From Myxococcales bacterium (GTDB lineage Bacteria; Myxococcota_A; Bradymonadia; UBA7976; UBA1532), in NCBI GenBank assembly GCA_009692505.1, contig SHZC01000022.1:1-39009 (forward strand): a stretch of 39,009 nucleotides of DNA. The letters are read 5' to 3'. Positions within the stretch are counted from its first letter, which is position 1, and each line of letters starts with the position of its first letter. The translations under genes and the position numbers were made by a program. Under the pieces are notes generated by a model, which saw only the letters and a program-made list of their open reading frames with translations, ran no database searches and had not been told where the DNA came from. Shown piece after piece: positions 1-8,600 of the stretch.

Positions 1-796
1 CGTCCTGCGTCCAGGGGATGACGCCGTATTTGCCGGGCAGATCCGCGCCCGTCAGGACCGCGAACACCCCGGGCATCGCCAAGGCCGCCGAGGTGTCGAT
101 GCTCACGATATGGGCGTGCGCGTGTGGGCTCCGCAGGATGCGACCGTGCAACATTCGCGGGGGCGCGTAGTCGTCGGTGTAGAGAGCCTGGCCGGTCGCC
201 TTCAGGTGCCCTTCCTGCTTGAGGTGACGCCCTCCGAGCACGGTGTAGCCTTCGGCGGGCGAGGGCTGGTGGACCGGGGCGACCCCGCGCGATAGGGCCG
301 CCGCGAGCTTCACGGCCTCGAAGATCTGCGTATAGCCCGTGCAGCGGCAGAGGTTGCCGGACAGGGCCTCCCGAATCGCCGCGTCGCTTGGGTCCGTGTC
401 CCGGTCGAGCAGGGCGCGGGCCGAGAGCATCATGCCGCTCTGGCAGAAGCCGCACTGGAGGGCGCCGCAGCGATCAAAGGCCTCCTGGACGGGATCGAGG
501 CGAGCGGCCTGACTGCCGGGTCGACCGCCTGAACGATCTGCGAGGCCTTCGATGGTGACGATGCGGGCCTCGGGTCGAACCGTGGCGGCGAGCGTGCAGC
601 ACGACAAGACGGGCGCACCGTCGATGAGCACGGTGCAGGCGCCGCAGTCCCCCTTATCGCAGCCTTGCTTGCTGCCGGTGAGGTGGAGGTCGTAGCGCAA
701 GACCTCGAGCAGCGTGTGGTGCGTGCGCGCCGCGACTGTGTGGTCCTGACCATTGACGTTCAGGAGGCGGAGCTCGATGCGGGGCGTGAGGGGCAT
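1..796 (-). CDS. Fused 2Fe-2S / molybdopterin-binding hydroxylase (xanthine dehydrogenase/aldehyde oxidoreductase family), 3' end off the window
   Basis: Read from the ATG at 796 down to the left edge, about 265 residues are visible and the frame is still open. Residues 5-75 are a plant-type ferredoxin domain with cluster cysteines at C46, C51, C54 and C66. Residues 80-155 are the helical second 2Fe-2S domain, with CGFC at 115-118 and CRC at 150-152. After a short linker the chain enters the a/b hammerhead start of the molybdenum subunit (around 180-265, including LHGRILRSPHAHA). There is no FAD domain between the two halves. The arrangement resembles the single-chain Desulfovibrio gigas aldehyde oxidoreductase rather than the usual separate small, medium and large subunits. 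Family members hydroxylate aldehydes or N-heterocycles using molybdopterin cytosine dinucleotide. The substrate cannot be read from this fragment. It lies 42 bases downstream of the TPR/PEGA-type gene on the same strand. Confidence 0.9.
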   Translation of the reverse strand, partial: MPLTPRIELRLLNVNGQDHTVAARTHHTLLEVLRYDLHLTGSKQGCDKGDCGACTVLIDGAPVLSCCTLAATVRPEARIVTIEGLADRSGGRPGSQAARLDPVQEAFDRCGALQCGFCQSGMMLSARALLDRDTDPSDAAIREALSGNLCRCTGYTQIFEAVKLAAALSRGVAPVHQPSPAEGYTVLGGRHLKQEGHLKATGQALYTDDYAPPRMLHGRILRSPHAHAHIVSIDTSAALAMPGVFAVLTGADLPGKYGVIPWTQD

Positions 797-838
797 GGCG
801 GCGCATCGTGCCACGCCGAAAGGAGCCTCGCTACGGCT

Positions 839-1795
839 TCAGAACTGCCCGACCACTCCAAGCCCACCGGGCACGAGCAAGACGGACGCCGTCGCCGGGG
901 TCTCGCTTGCGTCCAAGACCAGAAGCGTCGCCCCGGTCAGGAGCCCGACGGCGGCGACACCGAGAAAGATCCGCGAGTACAAAGTCGAGTCGTTCGTGTT
1001 GTCTTCCAGGTCGAAGAGCTTGCGCTTCACGAAGGCTTCGCTGTTCGGAACCGGCTTATTGAGCTGGGACTGCTTCTTCAGGGCGTTGTATTCATCGGCC
1101 GCGGCGAAGGCGTCGACCTGGTAGAAGATGCCGCCGCCGAGCGCTGCCACCCCGACGCCGACGCCCACCCAACCCCAAAGCCGGAAGGGGCGTCGGCGGT
1201 CGTCGCGTGGAGCCGTGGTCTCGGTGAATAGGTTCGTCAAGTCGCGCGACACGGTCTCACCGGCCGCGAGGTCGAACGCCCAGGTCGAGGTCAAGCCGGT
1301 CGCCGAGACGACGGTGGCGACGTGTTTGCCGGGGACGAGGACGAGCTTGCCGTCTTGGTGCGGCGCGGGCGGGGTCGCACCATCGATTTTCAGGCTTGCA
1401 CCCTCGGGCAGGCCCGTGATGGAGACGGCGCCTGTCGTCGCGACTTGACCGAGGACCGCCTCAAGCACCTCGATTTGCTTCTCGACGTCGGCTCGATCCC
1501 GCGCCTGAGGATACCCCGCGAGGTAGGCTCGATAGTGGCCGATCGCCGTTTTCGGATCCCCGACGAGCTCGGCCGCCCGGGCGAGGTTGTAAAGAAGAAT
1601 CGGCGACGGATCGAGGTTGTAGGCGGCCTGAAACTTCTCGGATGCGGCCTTGAACTGCTTGTCCTTGAAGAGCGTGACGCCGTCTTGGTACAGGGTCTGG
1701 GCCTCCGCCTTGGTGGCCCCGTCGACCGGCGTTTGCGCGGCCCCAACGAGCGGTATGAGCAGGAGCGCGAGCGCGATTCCAAGGGGTCGGAGCAT
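839..1795 (-). CDS. Secreted/membrane TPR protein with PEGA-like domain
   Basis: About 318 residues from the ATG at 1795. An in-frame ATG at 1804 and a TTG at 1831 are alternatives. The 1795 ATG is preferred because a GAGG lies nine bases before it. The N-terminus is a signal peptide or anchor (MLRPLGIALALLLIPLVGAA). A tetratricopeptide-like helical stretch follows, covering roughly the next 90 residues (LYQDGVTLFKDKQFKAASEK). Then comes a beta-rich PEGA-like segment (GAVSITGLPEGASLKIDG). Two hydrophobic helices near the C-terminus flank a charged loop of about 50 residues. This architecture is common in Myxococcota envelope proteins of unknown role. It sits directly downstream of the histidine kinase gene and may share its transcript. 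No enzymatic motif is visible, so the function is unknown. Confidence 0.8.
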   Translation of the reverse strand: MLRPLGIALALLLIPLVGAAQTPVDGATKAEAQTLYQDGVTLFKDKQFKAASEKFQAAYNLDPSPILLYNLARAAELVGDPKTAIGHYRAYLAGYPQARDRADVEKQIEVLEAVLGQVATTGAVSITGLPEGASLKIDGATPPAPHQDGKLVLVPGKHVATVVSATGLTSTWAFDLAAGETVSRDLTNLFTETTAPRDDRRRPFRLWGWVGVGVGVAALGGGIFYQVDAFAAADEYNALKKQSQLNKPVPNSEAFVKRKLFDLEDNTNDSTLYSRIFLGVAAVGLLTGATLLVLDASETPATASVLLVPGGLGVVGQF

Positions 1796-1827
1796 CGCCG
1801 GCATCCTCAAATTCGAGACATGGCCTG

Positions 1828-3324
1828 TCAATGTTTAGGGCGGGGGGGCTGCTCGACGGTCGCCTCGCTCTCGAGGGCGGCAGACGGCGTCGGGGCAACG
1901 GGCAAGGTCTCTATGGACCCAAGCGGCGTGGTGTCACGCCAACCCGGAATGGCCGCAGGCAGCCCCGGTCGGTCAGGGAAGCGGGCCTCCGTCGGGAGCG
2001 TGAACATGAACCGCGTGCCGTGCCGAGCGTCGGACTCCACCCAGACGGCACCGCCGAGGTGGCGGGCGCATTGGTCGACGATTGCGAGCCCCAGTCCGCT
2101 GTTATTGATGCCACCCGAGTTGCGCGCGCCCCGAACATAAGCCTGGAAGAGGTAAGGCAGGAGTCCGGTGGGGATGGGCGGGCCGCCGTTTTGAACCGTG
2201 ACCTCGACGAAGAGGCTGCTGTTCGTGGGTCGCAGCGGCGGCGTTCGATCGAAGAGGGTCGCCGCGAGGCTCTCGGGCCGCTCCACCGCTTCGATGGGGC
2301 CGCTGTCCGCCCTCAGCCGGGCCGTCACGACGATCGTCCCGTTCTTCGGCGAGTGCTTGATGGCGTTGAAGAGGAGGTTGTCGAGGATGATCCACACCTG
2401 ATCCGGCACGGTGTGTGCGAGCAGCGGCTCGGCGGACATATCGAGGACGGTGCTTACGTTCCGCTGACGGGCGAAGGTCGCGAGCTGCCGGACGTGCCTC
2501 GGCAGGTGGTCGAGAAGATCGAGTCGCACGATCTCGACATCCCGCCGACCGTGGTCGATGGAGGAGAGCTCAAGCGCGTGCTCCGTCATGTCCGCGAGGC
2601 GGTCGGTGATGGAGATGAGATCGGCGGCGATCTCCTGGAGCTCATTGGGGTCGGCCGGGGCGCCCATCTGAAGCAGCTCCGCGTTCGCGCGGTAGACCGA
2701 CAGCGGCCCCCGGAAGTCGTGCATCGTCTGGCTGAGCAGCTTGTGCCGGAAGAGCTGCTCCTCGAAGAGGCGCGCGTTCTCGACGGCGGTCCCCACGAGG
2801 CGCGCGACGGCGACCAGCAGCTCCATCTCCGCGCTGACGTCCCGGTCGTGGCTGGCTTGGCTGTCGGTATAGAGCATGCCGATGACCCGGTCATGCCCTC
2901 GCCCGTAGACGGGGACGCCGATCATGAAACGCAGGCCCAGGATTCGTACGCTCTGGCGTCGGCCGAGCGCGCCATCCTGCTCGGCGTCGGCGACGAGGAC
3001 CGGCTCACCCTTCTGGAGCACCTCAGCCACGAGCCCCTGACTGATCGGCAGCGGCGCGGGCGGACCGTCCCAAATCAGGTTGTGGACCACCGCCTCGTAA
3101 ATCGCACCCTTGGGGTCGAACAAGGCGAAGAGCGCGCGTTCGGCACTGAACAGCTCCGTGATGCGAGCGAGGACGAGCGGGAGGAGACGGTCGAGGTCGA
3201 TGGTCGCGCCGAACTGCAGCGCGATCTCCATGAGGAGCTTGCCAGAATCGGGACGCTCAGCGGCCATGGGTGCGCTCGGGAATGGGCTCGACGCCGGACG
3301 AAGGGTCTGAGAGGAACACGCCAT
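1828..3324 (-). CDS. GAF-domain sensor histidine kinase
   Basis: 498 residues from an ATG at 3324; M20 at 3267 is also possible. Residues 30-185 form a GAF-type sensor domain. A coiled linker leads to the phospho-acceptor helix, with H202 in the motif MHDFRGPL. The catalytic ATPase domain follows, with the N box DNLLFNAIKHSP, a G1-like segment NGGPPIP (the usual DxGxG is weakened to QNGGPPI) and the G2 motif NSGLGLAI. The last 50 residues are a Pro-rich tail with no recognisable domain. No transmembrane helix is seen, so it should be cytosolic and sense an internal signal. No receiver domain or response-regulator gene is adjacent, so it is an orphan kinase here. The gene is divergent from the E1 dehydrogenase gene at 3460. 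Its stop lies close to the start of the downstream TPR/PEGA-type gene. Confidence 0.92.
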   Translation of the reverse strand: MACSSQTLRPASSPFPSAPMAAERPDSGKLLMEIALQFGATIDLDRLLPLVLARITELFSAERALFALFDPKGAIYEAVVHNLIWDGPPAPLPISQGLVAEVLQKGEPVLVADAEQDGALGRRQSVRILGLRFMIGVPVYGRGHDRVIGMLYTDSQASHDRDVSAEMELLVAVARLVGTAVENARLFEEQLFRHKLLSQTMHDFRGPLSVYRANAELLQMGAPADPNELQEIAADLISITDRLADMTEHALELSSIDHGRRDVEIVRLDLLDHLPRHVRQLATFARQRNVSTVLDMSAEPLLAHTVPDQVWIILDNLLFNAIKHSPKNGTIVVTARLRADSGPIEAVERPESLAATLFDRTPPLRPTNSSLFVEVTVQNGGPPIPTGLLPYLFQAYVRGARNSGGINNSGLGLAIVDQCARHLGGAVWVESDARHGTRFMFTLPTEARFPDRPGLPAAIPGWRDTTPLGSIETLPVAPTPSAALESEATVEQPPRPKH

Positions 3325-3459
3325 TTACCTACCACCCGGAGGCCCGCCGCGCAAGCGAGGGTCGCACGGTGAGGCGGCGCACGGCGGCTCCCCGCCTTGT
3401 GAATCGTCGGCAGATCGAGTATTGCGCGCTGGCCTTTTCCAGCTTGAAGGAGCGCCAAA

Positions 3460-5586
3460 GTGGTGGCCCAACCCAACACGATTTTTCGCGCGATGCCCGA
3501 CCTTCAGGGCCTGACCGTCGAGCAGCTCGTCGCGGCCTACAGGACGATGTATCTGTCGCGGCGGCTCGATGATCGCGAGATCACGCTCAAGAATCAGAAT
3601 CGGATCTACTTTCAGATCAGCGGGGCGGGCCACGAGGGCATCCTGACCGCGGCGGGTCTGGCCCTTCGACCCGGCTACGACTGGGTCATCGGGTACTACC
3701 GGGACCGCGCGCTCATGCTCGCCCTGGGCATGACCCCCACAGAGGTCCTCTTGGCGGCGGTCGGAGCGAAGGAGGACGTGACCAGCCATGGGCGGCAGAT
3801 GCCCTGCCACTGGAGCCACCCGCGTCTCAACGTCTTCTGCAAGTCGAGCTGCACGGGCACGCAGTTTCTTCAGGGCGTGGGCGGGGCCGAGGCCGGCTGG
3901 TACTACGACCGGGTCGAAGCGGCGCGGCTCCTGACCGACCGCCACGCGCCCGACGATGTCACCGTCATCACCACGGGAGACGGCACGACGAGCGAGGGCG
4001 AGTTCTGGGAGGCCTTGAACACCGCTTCGAACAAGAAGCTGCCGTGCATCTTCCTCGTCGAGGACAACGGCTACGCGATCAGCGTGCCCGTCGAACATCA
4101 GACGCCCGGCGGCTCCATCAGCCGGTTGCTCACCCAGTTCCCGGACCTCTACATCGAGGAGGTCGACGGCTGCGATCTGGTCGCCTCTTACGCGACGATG
4201 GCCCGCGCGGTCGCTCACTGCCGATCACGATTGGGACCGGCGCTGGTCCACGCCAAGGTCGTGCGCCCCTACAGCCACTCCTTATCCGATGATGAGCAGG
4301 CTTACCGGACCCGCGCCGAGCGCGAGGAGGACGCCAAGCGTGATCCGCTGCCCAGGCTCGCGCGGTTTTTAGTCGAGAACGAACTCTTGGACGAACACGC
4401 GCTCGTCACCCTAAGGGCGGCCGTCGACGCGGAGATCGAGGTGGCGACGGACTACGCGCTCGCCGCCCCGACCCCTGAGGCCGCCGAGGTCTTCGACGAC
4501 ATCTACAGCCCGACGGTGGACCCGACCTCCAAGGCGTTCGACACGGCCCCGGCCTTCGAAGGCAAGGACCAGACGTTCGTCGATCTCGTCAACGCCTGCC
4601 TCCGGGACGAGATGGATCGTGATCCCCGCATCCTCATCTTCGGCGAAGATGTGGCCGACGCGAGCCGGGGCGAGGTGCTCGACGAGTGCAAAGGCAAAGG
4701 CGGCGTCTTCAAAGTCACCTACGGCCTGCAGAAGCGGTTCGGCGCGGACCGGGTCTTCAACTCGCCGCTCGCCGAGGCCAACATCGTCGGTCGCGCCTTG
4801 GGCATGGCGATGCGCGGGCTCAAGCCGGTCGTGGAGATCCAGTTCCTCGACTACATCTGGCCGGCGTATCAGCAGATCCGAAACGAGATGGCGACGCTTC
4901 GTTGGCGCAGCGGCGGCGGTTGGGCAGGGCCGGTCGTGATGCGGGTGCCGAGCGGTGGTTATCTCAAAGGCGGGGCGCCGTATCACTCCCAGAGCGCGGA
5001 GACGATCTTCACGCATATTCCGGGGTTGCGCGTCGTGATGCCGTCCAACGCGCTCGACGCGAACGGGCTCTTGCGGACGGCGATCCGGTGTGATGACCCG
5101 GTCTTGTTCCTCGAGCCGAAGCACCTCTATCGGCAGACCTACAATCGTTCGCCCTACCCGGGCCCCGACTACATGGTGCCCTTCGGAAGCGCGCGGCAGG
5201 TCATGGCCGGCTCGGACCTCACGCTCTTGACCTATGGCGCCCTCGTTCAGCGCAGCTTCGTGGCGGCCAAAGATGCGGCCAAAGCCGGCCACTCGGTGGA
5301 CCTCTACGACCTTCGCTCCCTGGCCCCCTACGACTGGGAAACCATCGCCGCCTCCGTCAAGCGCACCGGGCGTTGCCTCATCGTTCACGAGGAGACGAGA
5401 GCCTGGGGATATGGGGCGGAGCTCGCCGCCCGAATCGGAGAGGAGCTGTTCGAGTACCTCGATGCCCCTGTTCGCCGCGTCGCCGCGCTCGACTCCTTCG
5501 TGGCTTACCACCCCACGCTCGAGGACGCGATCCTGCCGCAGACTTCGGATGTGTTCGAGGCCATAGAGAAGCTCGCGCGATACTGA
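3460..5586 (+). CDS. Fused E1 alpha-beta subunit of a 2-oxoacid (branched-chain/pyruvate type) dehydrogenase
   Basis: 708 residues. The start is GTG at 3460, with GAAGGAG seven bases upstream. Residues 15-330 are the E1 alpha half, with the thiamine diphosphate motif beginning GDG at 173-175 and closing at N203 in EDNGYAIS. Residues 369-705 are the E1 beta half ([32 protein letters not shown]; a C-terminal transketolase-like domain with [12 protein letters not shown]). In the family, E1 decarboxylates a 2-oxoacid and transfers the acyl group to the lipoyl arm of E2. A single-chain E1 of about 700 residues is a known variant of the branched-chain type. No E2 or E3 gene is present nearby, so the complex must be completed from elsewhere. 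Branched-chain substrates are more likely than pyruvate, but this is inferred from family resemblance only. The kinase gene follows after 15 bases. Confidence 0.92.
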   Translation: MVAQPNTIFRAMPDLQGLTVEQLVAAYRTMYLSRRLDDREITLKNQNRIYFQISGAGHEGILTAAGLALRPGYDWVIGYYRDRALMLALGMTPTEVLLAAVGAKEDVTSHGRQMPCHWSHPRLNVFCKSSCTGTQFLQGVGGAEAGWYYDRVEAARLLTDRHAPDDVTVITTGDGTTSEGEFWEALNTASNKKLPCIFLVEDNGYAISVPVEHQTPGGSISRLLTQFPDLYIEEVDGCDLVASYATMARAVAHCRSRLGPALVHAKVVRPYSHSLSDDEQAYRTRAEREEDAKRDPLPRLARFLVENELLDEHALVTLRAAVDAEIEVATDYALAAPTPEAAEVFDDIYSPTVDPTSKAFDTAPAFEGKDQTFVDLVNACLRDEMDRDPRILIFGEDVADASRGEVLDECKGKGGVFKVTYGLQKRFGADRVFNSPLAEANIVGRALGMAMRGLKPVVEIQFLDYIWPAYQQIRNEMATLRWRSGGGWAGPVVMRVPSGGYLKGGAPYHSQSAETIFTHIPGLRVVMPSNALDANGLLRTAIRCDDPVLFLEPKHLYRQTYNRSPYPGPDYMVPFGSARQVMAGSDLTLLTYGALVQRSFVAAKDAAKAGHSVDLYDLRSLAPYDWETIAASVKRTGRCLIVHEETRAWGYGAELAARIGEELFEYLDAPVRRVAALDSFVAYHPTLEDAILPQTSDVFEAIEKLARY

Positions 5587-5601
5587 CCTTCGGAGGTCCC
5601 G

Positions 5602-8600
5602 TTGTCCGTGGAGCTCGACCCGTTTCTCATGCTCGTCGCCCAAGCGCTCTCGGCGCGAGCCGGCGAGCCCTTCGACGAGCTTACGGGCGAACGCTTCGAC
5701 GAACGGACGCTCTGGCGCTGGGCCGAAGCCGGGCTCCTCAGCGAGGCGGAGGTGGACGCGCTCCTTGCCTGTCGAAAGGCCGCGCCTTCGGCCAAGGTAA
5801 TCGCGTCCATCCTGGGCGTGCTCGCCCCGGAGGCCGAGAGCGCGCCCGCCGAGGACTGGTCGTGGGAGCTGAACTCCGAGGGGGATAAGACCCTGCAAGA
5901 GCCCGCCGTCCAACCCTCCGCCTCCATCGTGCCGTTCGGTCAGGCCATCTCGGCGATCGACAGCGCCGAGGTGCCCACGACCGAGGCGGCCCGCCTGCCG
6001 AGACCGGTCAAAGAGGTCGAACTTGCGGCTGCGGCCTCAGTGGGCTCCCAAGCCGGCGTCGCGCGCCTCTCGACCGGCGGCTGGAGCTGGGACGAAGGCC
6101 CGGACCTCTCCATTTCGTCGTCAATCACCTCGGCGACCCCGCTCTCCCCGATGTCTCCGCGGGCCTCGCGGTTCCAGCTCGGCGAGGCGATCGGCAAGAC
6201 CCACTTCTGCGATGTTCACGCCGTCAGGGACAGGCTGCTCGGCCGAGACCTCGTCGCCTATCTCTTGCGGGCCGACGCCCCCTTCAACGAGCGGTCCTTT
6301 GTAAGGGCGGTTCGCCTCCAGGCCGGGCTCCAGCATCCCAACGTTCAGCCGGTCTATGAGCTCTCCAGGTCGCCGGACGGCCGCCTGTTCTTCTCCACCG
6401 CCCGCAGCCTGCCCGACACGCTCGCGACGGTCCTCAAGGCGGTCGCTCAGGATGATGCAGGGGCGCGGGCGCAGTGGTCGACGGTGCGGCTCGTGGAGGT
6501 GCTCCTCGACGCCTCGCGGGCCGTTGCATTTGCCCACCAGCGCGGCGTCATGCATCGGGACCTCCGGCCCGCTCATGTTCACCTGGGTCGGCTCGGCGAG
6601 GTCCAGGTCTCCGGTTGGGAGCGGGCTCGCCTCCGCGCGCAGCCGCCCGACTTCGAGGAAGACACCCTGCTCAATCCGGTCGGCGGCGGTCTCGGCTATC
6701 TGGCGCCCGAGCGTCTGAAAAACGGCCTGACGAGCTGCGGCGCGAGCGCGGATGTCTGGGGCCTCGGTGCCTTGCTCTACGCCGTGCTCACCTGGCGTCC
6801 GCCCTTCGCCGGCCGGTCTTCTACGGATTTGCTGAACGAGATCGCTTCGGGTCGCCTCGTCTCCCCCGGGGACCGGCGTGGAGGTCAGATCGAGTCTCCC
6901 CCGCTGCTCGAGGATCTCTGCAAGCGCGCGCTGGAGTTCGACCCCCAGAAACGGCGTCTGGCCGCCGAGGAGTTTGCCGCCGAGATCGAGAACTTCCTCG
7001 AGGGCACCCGCGCCCTTGAGCGACAACTTGAGCGGGCGACGGAGCGGATCGAAGACGCGACGAAGGCGGCCTCCCTCTTCGGTGCGGCCAGAGACAAGCT
7101 CCAGCACGCGGTCTCGCAGTCGGTCGCGATCAGGTGGCAGTCGGGTGGCCTGGCGCTCGATCCGAGCCTGGCTCAGGCCGCCCGGACGCTGGTGGAGCGG
7201 TACGCCGCCGAGGTCGAGACGGCGTTTACGAGGGCCGATGAGGCCTGGGCCCGAGCGATCGCCGAGGCACCCGCGCTCGACCAGACGCGGCATGGTCTCT
7301 GCGCCTTGTACTTCGACGCCCTCCAGCTCACCGAGGCCGGGGATGTCCGCCTCCCCGCTGGCTACCTCCGGGCCGGGATTCGACAGTATGATCCCGGCCC
7401 GTTCCTGGACGCGCTCTCCCGTGCCGCGACCCTCGAGGTGCGCTCGTCGCCCACCGGCCTGCAGGTTCGCCTGCACCCGCTCTCGGAGAGCGAGGGTCAG
7501 CTTGTCCCCGAGTCGGGGCGGCACCTGGGGCGCACGCCGGTCACGGTGCCCGAGCTGCCACCCGGAACGTACCTCGTGGTCGTGGGGGCGGACGAGGGCT
7601 CGATTCGCGTGCCGGTCTTCCTCAACCGCGGCGAGCAGCTCACCGTCGACGTACCGGTGCCCGCGGAGGTGCCTCCGGGCATGGCCTATGTGGCCCCGGG
7701 GCCCTTCATCGTCGGGGAGGGCGGAGACGGCGGACTGCTTCGGGAGTCTCTGCCCCTCGGCCGGTGCCGCCTGCCCGGCTTCTTCATCGCCACGACGCCG
7801 GTCACCTTCGAAGAGTATGGCGAGTTCCTCAACGCCTTGAACCGGGGCACCCCGCTTTCAGCTCAGGCGCGCGCCCCCCGACGATTCGCCGGCTCGCCTC
7901 CTTTTTGGCGGGTCGTCCTCGGGGAGTATCGGTTGCCTTTTACCGACTCGGACGGGCGCAGCTTCGAGCGCACCATGCCCGTCGTTGGGCTGACGGCCGA
8001 GGACGTCTTGGCCTACTGCAGCTGGAGAGGCCGGCGTGATCGCCAGCCCTATCGTCTGCCGACGGAGCTGGAGTGGGAGAAGGCCGCGAGGGGGGCTGAT
8101 GGCCGAATCTATCCCTGGGGAAATCGCGCGGTCGCCGCGTTCTGCCACCACCGCCTGATCGGAGAAGAGTTACCCGCCCTCGCCCCGGTCGGGAGCGTGG
8201 CCCAAGATGCGTCGATTTATGGGGTCATGGATTTGGCGGGCGGCGTCCGCGAGCACACCGACAGCCACTTTCCGGGTGAGCGACAAGTGCTGCGTGGAGG
8301 CTCTTGGCGGCTACCCTTCGCCGAGTGCCGCCTCTCGACCCGCACCCCGCTCACTGCGTCGACACCCTTGGACGCCGTGGGCTTTCGGCTGGCCCAAGAC
8401 GCCCCCGGCGAGAAACGTTCGGGCGCTTGGCCCCGCTTCGAGCCGATGCCGACCTTGCCCCTGCCGTCCCTGTCCGACCGGGACGACGATGAGTCGATCA
8501 TCGACGCCCTGCCGTCCGTGGAGCTGACAGTCGAAGGGAAGTCCCTGTTTCAGCTTCACGTCGGCGTGCTGCCGCCTGGCGTTCGACGCCGTGAGCCTGC

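Noticed and set aside
1831-3372. 513-codon plus-strand frame
   Set aside because: It is antisense to the histidine kinase, whose H, N and G boxes are unambiguous.
7681-8400. FGE domain as a true sulfatase-activating enzyme
   Set aside because: It is embedded in a kinase fusion, no sulfatase gene is nearby, and no catalytic cysteine pair is evident.
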